Shown: piece after piece, positions 10,739 through 17,833 of the stretch
Numbering within the stretch: the first letter of the stretch is position 1
Layout of the letters: every line of letters begins with the position of its first letter
From: Idiomarina ramblicola
GTDB lineage: Bacteria; Pseudomonadota; Gammaproteobacteria; Enterobacterales; Alteromonadaceae
Direction: 5' to 3'
Length of the DNA: 64,000 bases
NCBI RefSeq assembly: GCF_003987255.1
Contig: NZ_PIQC01000001.1
Location: 124,001-188,000 of the forward strand
Program-made: the position numbers and the translations under genes
The notes under the pieces: generated by a model
Database searches by the model: none
What the model was told of the DNA's origin: nothing
What the model saw: only the letters and a program-made list of their open reading frames with translations

Positions 10739-12481
10739 ATGAAATCATTTACGCTGAAAACACTCACTGTCGCTATTGTGTCGACAATATCTTTGTCTGC
10801 AGTAGCAGATAAATATCAAGTTGAAGAAATTCCGACTGCAGATAACTTCCGCAACAGTTTTGCGCAAGATATTAACGCTCAGGAGTTTATTGTCGGTGTT
10901 TCAAGATTACCGACTGATGTAGAGATTGATTTGACTAAGGTATCGACCAACATTCTAAGAAATGCGGGTATTACCGATGTAGAAGAAGTCGAAACGTTAA
11001 CGCAAGAGCAGCGTGAATATATCACGCGACAGCTGGCCAACGAAGCCAATTCCAATGCTCAACAGCAACGGGTTGGTGTTAACGGAGCTTACTACTTTGA
11101 TACAACGACTCAGTCAATAGAGCCTTTTCCGGCAAATGAGGATCAGCTTGCAGACAGCACTGACAGCTATTTCTATTCTATAAATAACCAAAACTCTGCA
11201 GTGGGTTTTAGTAGCGCTCCATTTAGCCTTATAGAATACAGTTACACCGATGGTGATGGTGAAGAACAAAATCGGGAATACTTCGTATCGGACTTCATTA
11301 CACGCGGTGTTTGGTACAACAACGGTGAAACAGCCTCAATTACGCCGCCAGAAACAGAGTATCTGGGTGGTGAAAGTGCTTTGTTTGACATTAACGAAAG
11401 TGGACTCGCCGCAGGTTATGCCAGTATTGATGTCAGTCCCAGAGCGGAAGAACGAATCGCCAGTTGCGCTCCTGAAGATGAAGAAGTCATTGTTACCACG
11501 CCATTTCAGGTCTGTGCGTGGAATATTTGGTTTGAGTTAAAAACGGCAGGAGCGACTAATATCGAGCCGTATTATAACCCCTATTTTGGTGGTAGCCGTT
11601 CAAACTTCTCAGCCAGACGTTCAATTTATGATATCAGAGGCTTCCTATGGCAACTTGATGCTAATGGCGAAGTCATTAGTGGCCAAGAGCTGGGAACCTT
11701 AGAGCCTCGCGATGAAGAAGATGAACGTGATTTTTCAAGTTATGCTTTTGCTGTAAACAATAACGACATCGCAGTCGGTCAAAGCTGGACCTATCATTCT
11801 CAACGTGGCGCGATTCGCATGCCGGCCGTTTTCATTAATGGTGACGCAGTTGCTGTATCTGAAGAAGATAAGTACTTTTGGGGAGCTGCGAACGATATTA
11901 ATGACAACAATGTAACGGTAGGCTATTTAGTTGAAAACCTTTCCGGAACACTGAGAAACACCGGCTTTATTTATGATATCGATGCTGACGAGTTGACTCC
12001 TGTTCCAGGTTTCTTTACAGGTTCATCGACTATTGTCCACTCTATTAATAATAATGGTATGGCAGTCGGTACCGGTGAAATTGAAGCAACACTCTCTAAT
12101 GTAAGGCAACGTGTTGGTTTTGCTTATGACAGCACCGATGATGCCGCAGAGTTCATTAATTTGAACGACGCAATCAGTTGTGAGAGTCCTTATAATATCG
12201 TTGAAGCAAACAGCATCAATGATAATGGCGTCATCCTCGCCACGGCTCTGAAACAAGAAGAGTACCAGGACGAGTCAGGGGAAACTCAAATTCGCGAAAA
12301 GTCGGTGACGGTAAAACTCGATCCAGTTGAAGGCGAATTGAACAATTGCCGTCAGGAAGAAAACCAAGTAGAACGTGAGGGCGCATCAGTTGGGCTATCC
12401 TCATTGCTAACTTTGGGTTCTTTAGGCTTGCTTATTACAGCAATAAGAAGAAGAGCTTTTCTTAAGACCAAAAAATCATAA
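10739..12481 (+). CDS. DUF3466 family exported protein
   Basis: A 580-residue exported protein of unknown function, following uup as in related gammaproteobacteria. A signal peptide is clear (MKSFTLKTLTVAIVSTISLS, cleavage after AVA near residue 23). The body contains repeated short units built round I/V-N-N/D-N/S-xxxAVG (for example SINNNGMAVG, AVNNNDIAVG, DINDNNVTVG). These repeats are typical of the family and suggest a beta-propeller-like fold. The C-terminus has a hydrophobic segment (LSSLLTLGSLGLLITA) followed by RRR and a basic tail. That resembles a GlyGly-CTERM/LPXTG-like sorting signal, but the glycine pair is missing. The protein is rich in Asp and Glu, as expected for a secreted marine protein. 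Confidence 0.8.
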   Translation: MKSFTLKTLTVAIVSTISLSAVADKYQVEEIPTADNFRNSFAQDINAQEFIVGVSRLPTDVEIDLTKVSTNILRNAGITDVEEVETLTQEQREYITRQLANEANSNAQQQRVGVNGAYYFDTTTQSIEPFPANEDQLADSTDSYFYSINNQNSAVGFSSAPFSLIEYSYTDGDGEEQNREYFVSDFITRGVWYNNGETASITPPETEYLGGESALFDINESGLAAGYASIDVSPRAEERIASCAPEDEEVIVTTPFQVCAWNIWFELKTAGATNIEPYYNPYFGGSRSNFSARRSIYDIRGFLWQLDANGEVISGQELGTLEPRDEEDERDFSSYAFAVNNNDIAVGQSWTYHSQRGAIRMPAVFINGDAVAVSEEDKYFWGAANDINDNNVTVGYLVENLSGTLRNTGFIYDIDADELTPVPGFFTGSSTIVHSINNNGMAVGTGEIEATLSNVRQRVGFAYDSTDDAAEFINLNDAISCESPYNIVEANSINDNGVILATALKQEEYQDESGETQIREKSVTVKLDPVEGELNNCRQEENQVEREGASVGLSSLLTLGSLGLLITAIRRRAFLKTKKS

Positions 12482-12495
12482 TAGCGCACTGAACA

Positions 12496-12551
12496 AAAAG
12501 TAGCACAGTTTCAACTCGTTAAAAAAAGTCAATGGATACTGTGCTGCTTTT
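12496..12551 (+). terminator. Possible long-loop terminator after DUF3466 gene
   Basis: AGTAGCACAGT at about 12499-12509 can pair with ACTGTGCTGCT at about 12538-12548, followed by TTTT. The loop is long (about 28 nt) and the pairing includes G-U or mismatched positions, so this is a tentative terminator for the uup/DUF3466 unit. Confidence 0.4.
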
Positions 12552-12658
12552 ACAATTGAACTCTACTGAAATAAGTCTATCAATAGTAGTGAGGCAGGAA
12601 GAAAAGTGTCTCAACTCTCTAAATAATAATCTGTGAATAACAGGCGAGGGATAGATTT

Positions 12659-12835
12659 ATGAAAAGACAAAAGCGAGATCGCTTTGAAAGAGCACATACT
12701 CAAGGCTTTAAAGCTGGTTTGCATGGTCGCTCAAAAGACAACTGTCCTTATCAAACCCAAGATGATTTTCGTTCCCACTGGTTGGGAGGTTGGCGAGATG
12801 CAATGGAGGCTAGGAATACCGGCTTATTCCGCTAA
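12659..12835 (+). CDS. rmf: Ribosome modulation factor
   Basis: A 58-residue basic protein that begins MKRQKRDRFERAHTQGFKAG and contains GRSKDNCPYQT and WLGGWRDAM. It follows the E. coli RMF pattern almost residue for residue up to the last few positions. RMF binds 70S ribosomes in stationary phase and drives formation of inactive 100S dimers. The ATG at 12659 is preceded by a GGCGAGGG sequence about 9 bases upstream. It is monocistronic: its own terminator lies 33 bases downstream and fabA opposes it, which matches the E. coli rmf-fabA arrangement. Confidence 0.97.
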   Translation: MKRQKRDRFERAHTQGFKAGLHGRSKDNCPYQTQDDFRSHWLGGWRDAMEARNTGLFR

Positions 12836-12868
12836 TTGTCAGATAAATATCATAGTTAAATAATTGAA

Positions 12869-12896
12869 ACGCCGATGCCAAAGCATCGGCGTTTTT
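12869..12896 (+). terminator. Rho-independent terminator of rmf
   Basis: ACGCCGATGC (12869-12878), loop CAAA, GCATCGGCGT (12883-12892), then a T run to 12896. The stem is perfect. It sits between the convergent rmf and fabA genes, so it may also act weakly on fabA transcripts, though the minus-strand side lacks a good T run. Confidence 0.9.
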
Positions 12897-12911
12897 TCAT
12901 TTCAAAAGCAA

Positions 12912-13424
12912 TTAGAACGTTGAGGTGTCTGTAAATAGACCAACTTTCAAGTCTTTAGCGGTATAGATTTCACGACCGTCAACTTCGACCCGGCCATTAC
13001 CCACACCCATAAATAGTTTACGCTTAATAACCCGCGTCATATCGATGAAGTAGCTGACCTTTTTGTGTTCCGGAAGTATTTGTCCTGTGAATTTCACTTC
13101 ACCCACACCTAACGCACGTCCACGACCAGGACCACCTGACCAAGCCAAATGAAAGCCTAGTAGCTGCCACATAGCGTCAAGACCCAAACAACCAGGCATG
13201 ACCGGATCACCTTTAAAGTGACAATCGAAAAACCAGAGGTCAGGATGGATATCAAGCTCGGCGTGAATAAAACCTTTTCCGGCAGAACCGCCATCTTCAT
13301 TAATTTCAATGACGCGATCCATCATTAACATATTAGGTGCCGGTAACTTACTGTTACCAGGACCAAACATTTCCCCGCGACTGCAGGCTAGAAGTTCTTC
13401 ACGAGTAAAGCTCGACTGATTCAT
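12912..13424 (-). CDS. fabA: 3-hydroxydecanoyl-ACP dehydratase/isomerase FabA
   Basis: FabA dehydrates 3-hydroxydecanoyl-ACP and isomerises the trans-2 product to cis-3, the branch point to unsaturated fatty acids. The 170-residue hot-dog protein has the active-site His69 in [14 protein letters not shown] and the catalytic Asp83 in [10 protein letters not shown]. Length and sequence match E. coli FabA closely. The start ATG at 13424 fits the family N-terminus ([16 protein letters not shown]). It is monocistronic, with a FabR-type palindrome 39 to 64 bases upstream of the start. That implies repression tuned to unsaturated acyl thioesters. Confidence 0.98.
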   Translation of the reverse strand: MNQSSFTREELLACSRGEMFGPGNSKLPAPNMLMMDRVIEINEDGGSAGKGFIHAELDIHPDLWFFDCHFKGDPVMPGCLGLDAMWQLLGFHLAWSGGPGRGRALGVGEVKFTGQILPEHKKVSYFIDMTRVIKRKLFMGVGNGRVEVDGREIYTAKDLKVGLFTDTSTF

Positions 13425-13462
13425 AAATACCCTAATTTATTATGTCCAAAAACTAAGGCGCA

Positions 13463-13488
13463 GTTTAGCGTACAACTGTACGCTAAAC
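13463..13488. promoter_or_regulatory. FabR-type operator upstream of fabA
   Basis: A perfect 26-bp inverted repeat: GTTTAGCGTACA (13463-13474), AC, TGTACGCTAAAC (13477-13488). The core AGCGTACA-N2-TGTACGCT is the known FabR operator shape found before fabA and fabB in gammaproteobacteria. It lies between fabA and the 3' end of the Lon-like gene, both on the minus strand, so it can only be serving fabA. Confidence 0.9.
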
Positions 13489-13507
13489 AAATCCGACAAG
13501 TTCTTTA

Positions 13508-15424
13508 TTAGCCAAATACACGACGCCAAAAGCTACGAGGCTGATCATTGTCAGGATTATCCAGTGTACGTTCTCGCACATTCCGGAAGAGTGTTTTAAC
13601 GTGTGTTTCAGTGAGTAGTTCTAAAGCTTCTTCAACATGTTCTACGGTATAAACATGGAACTGCCCATTTTTAACCGCTTCAACAATCTCATCATTCAGG
13701 TTGAGTTGGTGTTTGTTTGACTGCGGAATAATAACGCCTTGCTCACCGTTGAGCCCGCGATGAGCACAAAGCGCATAGTAACCCTCTATTTTTTCATTTA
13801 CCGCGCCAATTGACTGGACATTGCCAAACTGGTCAACCGCGCCGGTAATAGCAAGAGACTGTTTAACTGGCTGCTCCGCCAGAGCCGAAATGAGGCAACA
13901 AAGTTCGCCCAGTGAAGCACTGTCGCCATCAACTTCGTAGTAGGACTGCTCAAATACGACGGTTGCCGAAACTGATAGCGGCTCGTGACGAGCAAACTGA
14001 TTAGCTAAATAAGCGCTTAAAATCATGACGCCTTTGGTGTGAATATTACCGGAGAGATCGGATTTTCTCTCAATATCAATAATGTCACCGTCACCATAAT
14101 GGATGGTTGCCGTAATCCTTGATGGCTCACCGAATTCACTACCGCCCATCGTCACAACGGTCAGGCCGTTTAACTGACCGATGGCGGAACCATGGGTGTC
14201 AATGCGGACCTGCTGTTCAAGAATACTGCGACGACTGAGTTCTGCAAGATTACCCTCGCGATCACGCTGCTGCTGAAGCGCTAAGTCAATTGCTGCTTTA
14301 TCAATTTTTGCGTGTTGATTTTGCAACGCGCAGTCATTGGCTTCCCGAAGCACTTGCAGTAGCTGTATTGTATTTAATGTGAGTTCCTGCTGATAATCTG
14401 TGTATCGTGCGCAAACGCGTAATAACGCCGAGTAACCATCGGTTGTTAAGGGCAAAACATCGGCCAGCTGCCAAACGTACTGCAGGTAATTAAAGTAGGG
14501 CGCTACCGGCTCGTTTTGGGTTGCGTAATGGCCGTGGAAATCGGCCAGAAATGGGAAGAAATTATCGAAATCCTCATCGTATTCGCGCAATTGCGCATAC
14601 TCATTGCGTGAACCCAGTAAAATAATTTTGATGTTAATAGGAACAGACTCAGGGCGATAAAAGAAGGCCGCACCTGCATCAGGAGACTGGCGAGGCCACT
14701 CAAATTCACCGCCTTCAATGACATCTTTCAAGCGTTTCCAAAGCTTTATGTTCTCAAGCAACTGAGCTACTTCAATAGCCAGAACACCGCCATTGGCCTT
14801 ATGCAACAGCCCGGATTCAATGAGATGAAGCTCTGAACTGACTGTACCTTCAACCGACTGGACGCCAATATGGCCGAACAAGCGCTCTTCAGTTACACGG
14901 TCACAATAATAATAAGGGGCAGGGTGCTCATGTCCCACTAAAACAGATGCCAGGCTTTCACCCTGAATATCTTCAGCCTTTTTATCACGTATCTGCTGCA
15001 TATAGTCTCGCAGCTTATGAGTATCAAACTGCTCTATAATCGCTTTATAGGCCTCTTCTCGTTGCTCTAAAGGCCGTTGCAGGAAGCCCCAAATTGCTTT
15101 AATTGCCGCTTCAGCTGTGCCGGAAGGCAAATTAACACAAAGCGGACGTAAAGGATCCGACGAATTTGCTAAATATAACCAGTCGTACCAGCTCGTAAAC
15201 TCCCAGTGATTACCTTCAAAGTACGCATCAAGAATGTCACGCTTTAATAGTCCCGGCGGAAACAACGCATAGATATTTGAGTAGGTGCCGTGTTGACGCA
15301 AGGCACTATCTAACGCGTTAACTGCGCGCTTTTGTCCAACCAGAGCATTCTCTGTAAGCTCTGCTGGTAGCTCTTTAAGCCATTCTGTGGTTTGCGGCTG
15401 CAGTGCCAGATGGTCTAAATTCAT
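13508..15424 (-). CDS. Lon-like protease, YcbZ type, with degenerate ATPase domain
   Basis: A 638-residue protein of the YcbZ/LonH group that lies upstream of fabA, as in E. coli. The C-terminal S16 peptidase domain is intact: catalytic Ser502 in VDGDSASLGE and Lys545 in GAVNEKIEGYY. The N-terminal AAA-like region is degenerate. Where Walker A should be there is FPPGLLKRDIL near residues 55-65 with no GKT/S. The Walker B-like ANGGVLAIEVAQLL (210-223) keeps only one acidic residue. It is therefore probably an ATP-independent or ATP-non-hydrolysing Lon relative; the substrate is not known. No signal or membrane segment is seen. Confidence 0.88.
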   Translation of the reverse strand: MNLDHLALQPQTTEWLKELPAELTENALVGQKRAVNALDSALRQHGTYSNIYALFPPGLLKRDILDAYFEGNHWEFTSWYDWLYLANSSDPLRPLCVNLPSGTAEAAIKAIWGFLQRPLEQREEAYKAIIEQFDTHKLRDYMQQIRDKKAEDIQGESLASVLVGHEHPAPYYYCDRVTEERLFGHIGVQSVEGTVSSELHLIESGLLHKANGGVLAIEVAQLLENIKLWKRLKDVIEGGEFEWPRQSPDAGAAFFYRPESVPINIKIILLGSRNEYAQLREYDEDFDNFFPFLADFHGHYATQNEPVAPYFNYLQYVWQLADVLPLTTDGYSALLRVCARYTDYQQELTLNTIQLLQVLREANDCALQNQHAKIDKAAIDLALQQQRDREGNLAELSRRSILEQQVRIDTHGSAIGQLNGLTVVTMGGSEFGEPSRITATIHYGDGDIIDIERKSDLSGNIHTKGVMILSAYLANQFARHEPLSVSATVVFEQSYYEVDGDSASLGELCCLISALAEQPVKQSLAITGAVDQFGNVQSIGAVNEKIEGYYALCAHRGLNGEQGVIIPQSNKHQLNLNDEIVEAVKNGQFHVYTVEHVEEALELLTETHVKTLFRNVRERTLDNPDNDQPRSFWRRVFG

Positions 15425-15519
15425 TGATTTGTTCTTCTATTAACTTGCAATAAACACATGATAACAGAAATGGTTAATTGAGAGAGTTTTGCTATGGTAA
15501 ATAAAAACGGAGATAAACC

Positions 15520-15912
15520 ATGCAATCAATCAAGCTCAGCTCTGTCATTCTATTCAGTCTTTTAGTCGTTGGCTGCAAAAGCTTATCCGAAGACTCACTT
15601 TACCCAGAAAGCTATAAAGCTTCCTATGTAAGACAACTGAATGATTACCAATTAAAAGGAACCGGAGCTGAGGCGCTTGGGCTGGTTTCCGCTAGCGATT
15701 GTCAGTCAGAAAGCAGCAACGAACCCGCAAGCCGACAACAAGCTTTAGACAGATTAAAAGCTGAAGTCTATAACCTGGGTGGCAATGTTGTCGTTTTGTC
15801 ATCTTGTCACGATACTCGAAATAACCAGTGCCAAAGTTCCATTTCCTGCATTGGCGGAGCGTATTTTATTCCGTGGCAACGCAGGCCAGGGAACCAGCGA
15901 AGAACTTTTTAG
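15520..15912 (+). CDS. RcsF-like outer-membrane lipoprotein
   Basis: A 130-residue lipoprotein. The N-terminal signal ends in the lipobox VVGC with Cys19 as lipidation site. The mature part has four cysteines, C61, C96, C104 and C110, placed like the four disulfide-forming cysteines of E. coli RcsF. The surrounding pattern also matches: DCQ, then NVVVLSSC, then SISCIGGAYFI against RcsF NAVLLHSC and AVCIGSALNI. RcsF senses envelope stress and signals to the Rcs phosphorelay; whether this organism has that relay cannot be judged here. The tail after residue 117 (PWQRRPGNQRRTF) is unusual. The gene ends about 40 bases before the left dif-like site of the mobile element. Confidence 0.75.
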   Translation: MQSIKLSSVILFSLLVVGCKSLSEDSLYPESYKASYVRQLNDYQLKGTGAEALGLVSASDCQSESSNEPASRQQALDRLKAEVYNLGGNVVVLSSCHDTRNNQCQSSISCIGGAYFIPWQRRPGNQRRTF

Positions 15913-15951
15913 AAAAGCGGCTGAACTGGGGGTAATCTTCTTTAATATATG

Positions 15952-15979
15952 ATTGCGTATAATGTATAAAATAATAAGT
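15952..15979 (+). repeat. Left attachment site, half-degenerate dif
   Basis: XerC arm ATTGCGTATAA (15952-15962), central TGTATA (15963-15968), then AAATAATAAGT (15969-15979), which matches the canonical XerD arm TTATGTTAAAT at only 6 of 11 positions. It shares a perfect 17-bp direct repeat with the full dif site 1.8 kb to the right. A weak XerD arm is typical of element-derived half sites and may lock the element in place. Confidence 0.82.
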
Positions 15980-16122
15980 GAAGCGACACACGGTCAAAGC
16001 TAAGATTATCATATCCGCATTTTTTGTCTAGCAGGGCGTGGTACAAGGCTCTTAGCGGCATTGGATTCGCACTGATACACCTCTTTTTGAGTCCATATGG
16101 TTTGAAATATTGTCAATCATCA

Positions 16123-16137
16123 GGGGGCTTTGCCCCC
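16123..16137 (+). other. GC-rich hairpin, candidate replication-origin structure
   Basis: GGGGGC-TTT-GCCCCC forms a tight stem-loop in an otherwise AT-rich gap and is followed by TAATAACCCCC (to 16147). Similar G/C hairpins occur at double-strand origins of rolling-circle elements. The rest of the gap 15980-16235 holds a short open frame ending at 16139 with no recognisable start and no family I can name; it could be the decayed 3' end of a phage gene. Confidence 0.4.
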
Positions 16138-16235
16138 TAATAACCCCCAAAAACGGATAAATATGGCATTGTAGGGGTATAACCGATGGTTATGACTTTG
16201 ATCATTTGTCCATCACGAAATTACGAGGACGGTTA

Positions 16236-16460
16236 ATGGAAAATTTAGAATTAATACTAGCAATCATTTTTGGAGCAATAATCCTTGTATGTTCCATAAT
16301 TTATTACTCTGACTCTAATTTGAATAGCTGCTTTGTTTGTGAAAAGCCTTTTAAATCAATAAAACAACACAGGGTTTGGTGGGAATTTGATGGAACAAAG
16401 AGACCTGTATGTTTGAGGTGCGATAAAAAGCTAGAAAAAGAAATGGAACAAGGTAATTAA
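16236..16460 (+). CDS. Small membrane protein with two CxxC motifs
   Basis: A 74-residue protein I do not recognise. Residues 4-24 form one membrane segment (LELILAIIFGAIILVCSIIYY). The rest is a basic cytoplasmic or periplasmic part with two cysteine pairs, CFVC and CLRC, about 27 residues apart. They look like a zinc ribbon, with a WWEFDG stretch between them. The ATG at 16236 is chosen because GAGGA lies about 7 bases upstream; an in-frame TTG at 16206 has no ribosome site. It lies within the dif-flanked element and points opposite to the Rep and HTH genes, so it could be cargo. Confidence 0.6.
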   Translation: MENLELILAIIFGAIILVCSIIYYSDSNLNSCFVCEKPFKSIKQHRVWWEFDGTKRPVCLRCDKKLEKEMEQGN

Positions 16461-16505
16461 CGGCTTAGCGCCAACCAACCCGTCATTCTGCCTGCTTGCT
16501 TGCCG

Positions 16506-16919
16506 CTAGCCTATCCTTGTTTTATGTAGGGTGTTCAGTAAAGAACTGGCTTCATCAACCATGGATTGTAAGCGTCTTTCTATTTCAGGGACTCGTTCAC
16601 GCTGGTTTCTGGCAATATCGGCGTATCGCCTTGATGACCATTTGTAGAGGTTTAGGAACTCCAGTTCAGCCGCCTGAAAACGCCCGTACGGCGTGTTGAT
16701 GTAATCACCATCTATATACCATTGTATATACGGCTCTCTATCAGGCAAATAGCCCCGAGCGACTATCATTAGGTACTTTGTAACGTGCTTCGGAGCTTTA
16801 TTAGCGTCAAACCACCTGTAAACAGTTCTAAGCGATATTCCTAAGTCATCCGCAGCAGCAGGGTAGTTGAATCCGTAAATATGGACGAATAGGGTGCGGA
16901 AGTCTTTAAATTCAATCAT
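16506..16919 (-). CDS. Phage-type helix-turn-helix protein
   Basis: A 137-residue protein with an N-terminal helix-turn-helix (YPAAADDLGISLRTVYRWFD, about residues 19-38). It resembles the small HTH proteins, of the DUF3653 kind, that accompany Rep in filamentous phages and satellites. The C-terminal half is helical and charged. Its ATG overlaps, as ATGA, the stop of the Rep 3' fragment, so the two were one operon. It probably acts as a transcription or copy-control regulator of the element. The function is inferred from the fold and position, not shown. Confidence 0.62.
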   Translation of the reverse strand: MIEFKDFRTLFVHIYGFNYPAAADDLGISLRTVYRWFDANKAPKHVTKYLMIVARGYLPDREPYIQWYIDGDYINTPYGRFQAAELEFLNLYKWSSRRYADIARNQRERVPEIERRLQSMVDEASSLLNTLHKTRIG

Positions 16920-17532
16920 GACTCAGTACCCGAAAGGTCTATATTCATGATCTGATGCCGATGATTACGCATCCAACGTTCGCCCAAAGCTTCTTTCATG
17001 CTTTCAAATGATGGCTCGACACCTAAGTGATCTGCTACTGAATGCACGAAAATGGCTAGTTTTGTTCTGAAAAGCTTGGCACCATCAGAAAACCATTTAG
17101 CTCTGGAGAAACAGAAGAATAATCTCGCTTCCTGACAGCTTCAAAATCAAAGCCAGTCCTAATGTCGGCATCAACTGAGATGAGTAAATGAAAATGAATC
17201 CGGCCGGATAGGTGGCGTTCCTGAACCTTTATCCAGGACACTGTGTTTTTTCTGAGGAAGTTCGAAGCAAAGGAGTTAAAACGGCGGTTAGCTTCTTTGG
17301 GTTTATCTACGGGCTCTTTAAAAGTCAGAGTTAGAAAACCGACTGAGTTTAAACCAAAGGTATCAATGAAATATTCAGTATTGAGAGACAACGCAAAAAC
17401 CTGTTTTTTGACGTTTGAGGGTAAACTCTCGATTGAGTTGTTCTTATTTAGACAAGGAAGAGAATCTCCGCTGCGCTCCGATTCTCGAACCACTGATTCA
17501 GCATCTGAATCACAATTAAATTTTGCGACCAT
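16916..17532 (-). pseudogene. Rolling-circle replication initiator (Rep), internally deleted
   Basis: The 5' part (17532 down to about 17100) encodes Rep motif 1 (FLTLTFKE) and the HUH metal motif (GRIHFHLLI). The frame then runs to a stop at 17056. In a second minus-strand frame, from about 17100 to 16916, a convincing Rep C-terminus reads on (KWFSDGAKLFRTK through GERWMRNHRHQIM) and ends in an ATGA overlap with the HTH gene. The middle of the protein, including the YxxK catalytic tyrosine motif, is absent and the frame changes at about 17095-17105. The gene thus has an internal deletion and should be inactive. The start chosen is ATG 17532, preceded by GGAG; an upstream TTG at 17559 is less likely. 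Confidence 0.8.
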
Positions 17533-17582
17533 AATCTGCTCCATTTCTGGAGCAGGCAACGATTTTGTAGTACATTAATTAC

Positions 17583-17656
17583 GTCACCTGCGAGTTCATT
17601 CGAAAAGTTTCTAGGTGACCGCGCCCCCGAGGTTTTGCCGAACCTGCGGGGGTTTT
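17583..17656. other. Structured non-coding region upstream of rep
   Basis: Two inverted repeats are adjacent: GTCACCT (17583-17589) with AGGTGAC (17613-17619), and CCCCCGAGGTT (17624-17634) with AACCTGCGGGGG (17641-17652, one bulged G), followed by TTTT. The second looks like a terminator on the plus strand, but no intact plus-strand gene precedes it. The location directly upstream of rep suggests an origin or a leftover phage terminator. The remainder of 17560-17833 holds the dif site and no gene. Confidence 0.5.
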
Positions 17657-17763
17657 CTGTTTTCGCTAACCAGCTTTTCTGGTGGACGTCGCCAATCCAA
17701 TTCCTACCAATTACACGCTTTTCTTAATAATCACATTAGGAGGTAAAATCGTTAAAATACTTA

Positions 17764-17791
17764 ATTGCGTATAATGTATATTATGTTAAAT
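17764..17791 (+). other. Chromosomal dif site (XerCD recombination site)
   Basis: XerC arm ATTGCGTATAA, central TGTATA, XerD arm TTATGTTAAAT. Against the E. coli dif as I know it, 25 of 28 positions match; the differences are at positions 1, 2 and 7, all in the XerC arm. The XerD arm and centre are identical. dif is where XerC and XerD resolve chromosome dimers at the septum, so this should mark the replication terminus. It also forms the right boundary of the small integrated element. Confidence 0.93.
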
Positions 17792-17833
17792 CATTACTAT
17801 ATCAGCATAACAGCCCGACGAAGTACTTACTTT

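Larger units (their letters stand above)
15952..17763. mobile_element. Xer/dif-integrated element remnant (IMEX-like, 1.8 kb)
   Basis: The segment is bounded by a 17-bp perfect direct repeat, ATTGCGTATAATGTATA, at 15952-15968 and 17764-17780. This is the XerC arm plus the 6-bp central region of a dif site. The right copy continues into a full XerD arm, while the left copy continues into a degenerate one. That is the layout left by filamentous phages and satellites that use host XerCD to integrate at dif. Inside are a 74-residue zinc-ribbon membrane protein (+), an HTH protein (-), a deleted rolling-circle Rep gene (-) and GC-rich hairpins that could be origin structures. No coat, Zot or integrase gene is present. 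I conclude it is a decayed inovirus-like or satellite element; this is inference from att sites plus Rep. Confidence 0.82.

Noticed and set aside
16206-16235. TTG-initiated extension of the 74-residue element protein
   Set aside because: No ribosome-binding site before the TTG, while the ATG at 16236 has a good one.
17243-17578. 111-codon plus-strand frame opposite rep
   Set aside because: The minus-strand frame has clear Rep motifs; the plus-strand one has no domain and no good start.
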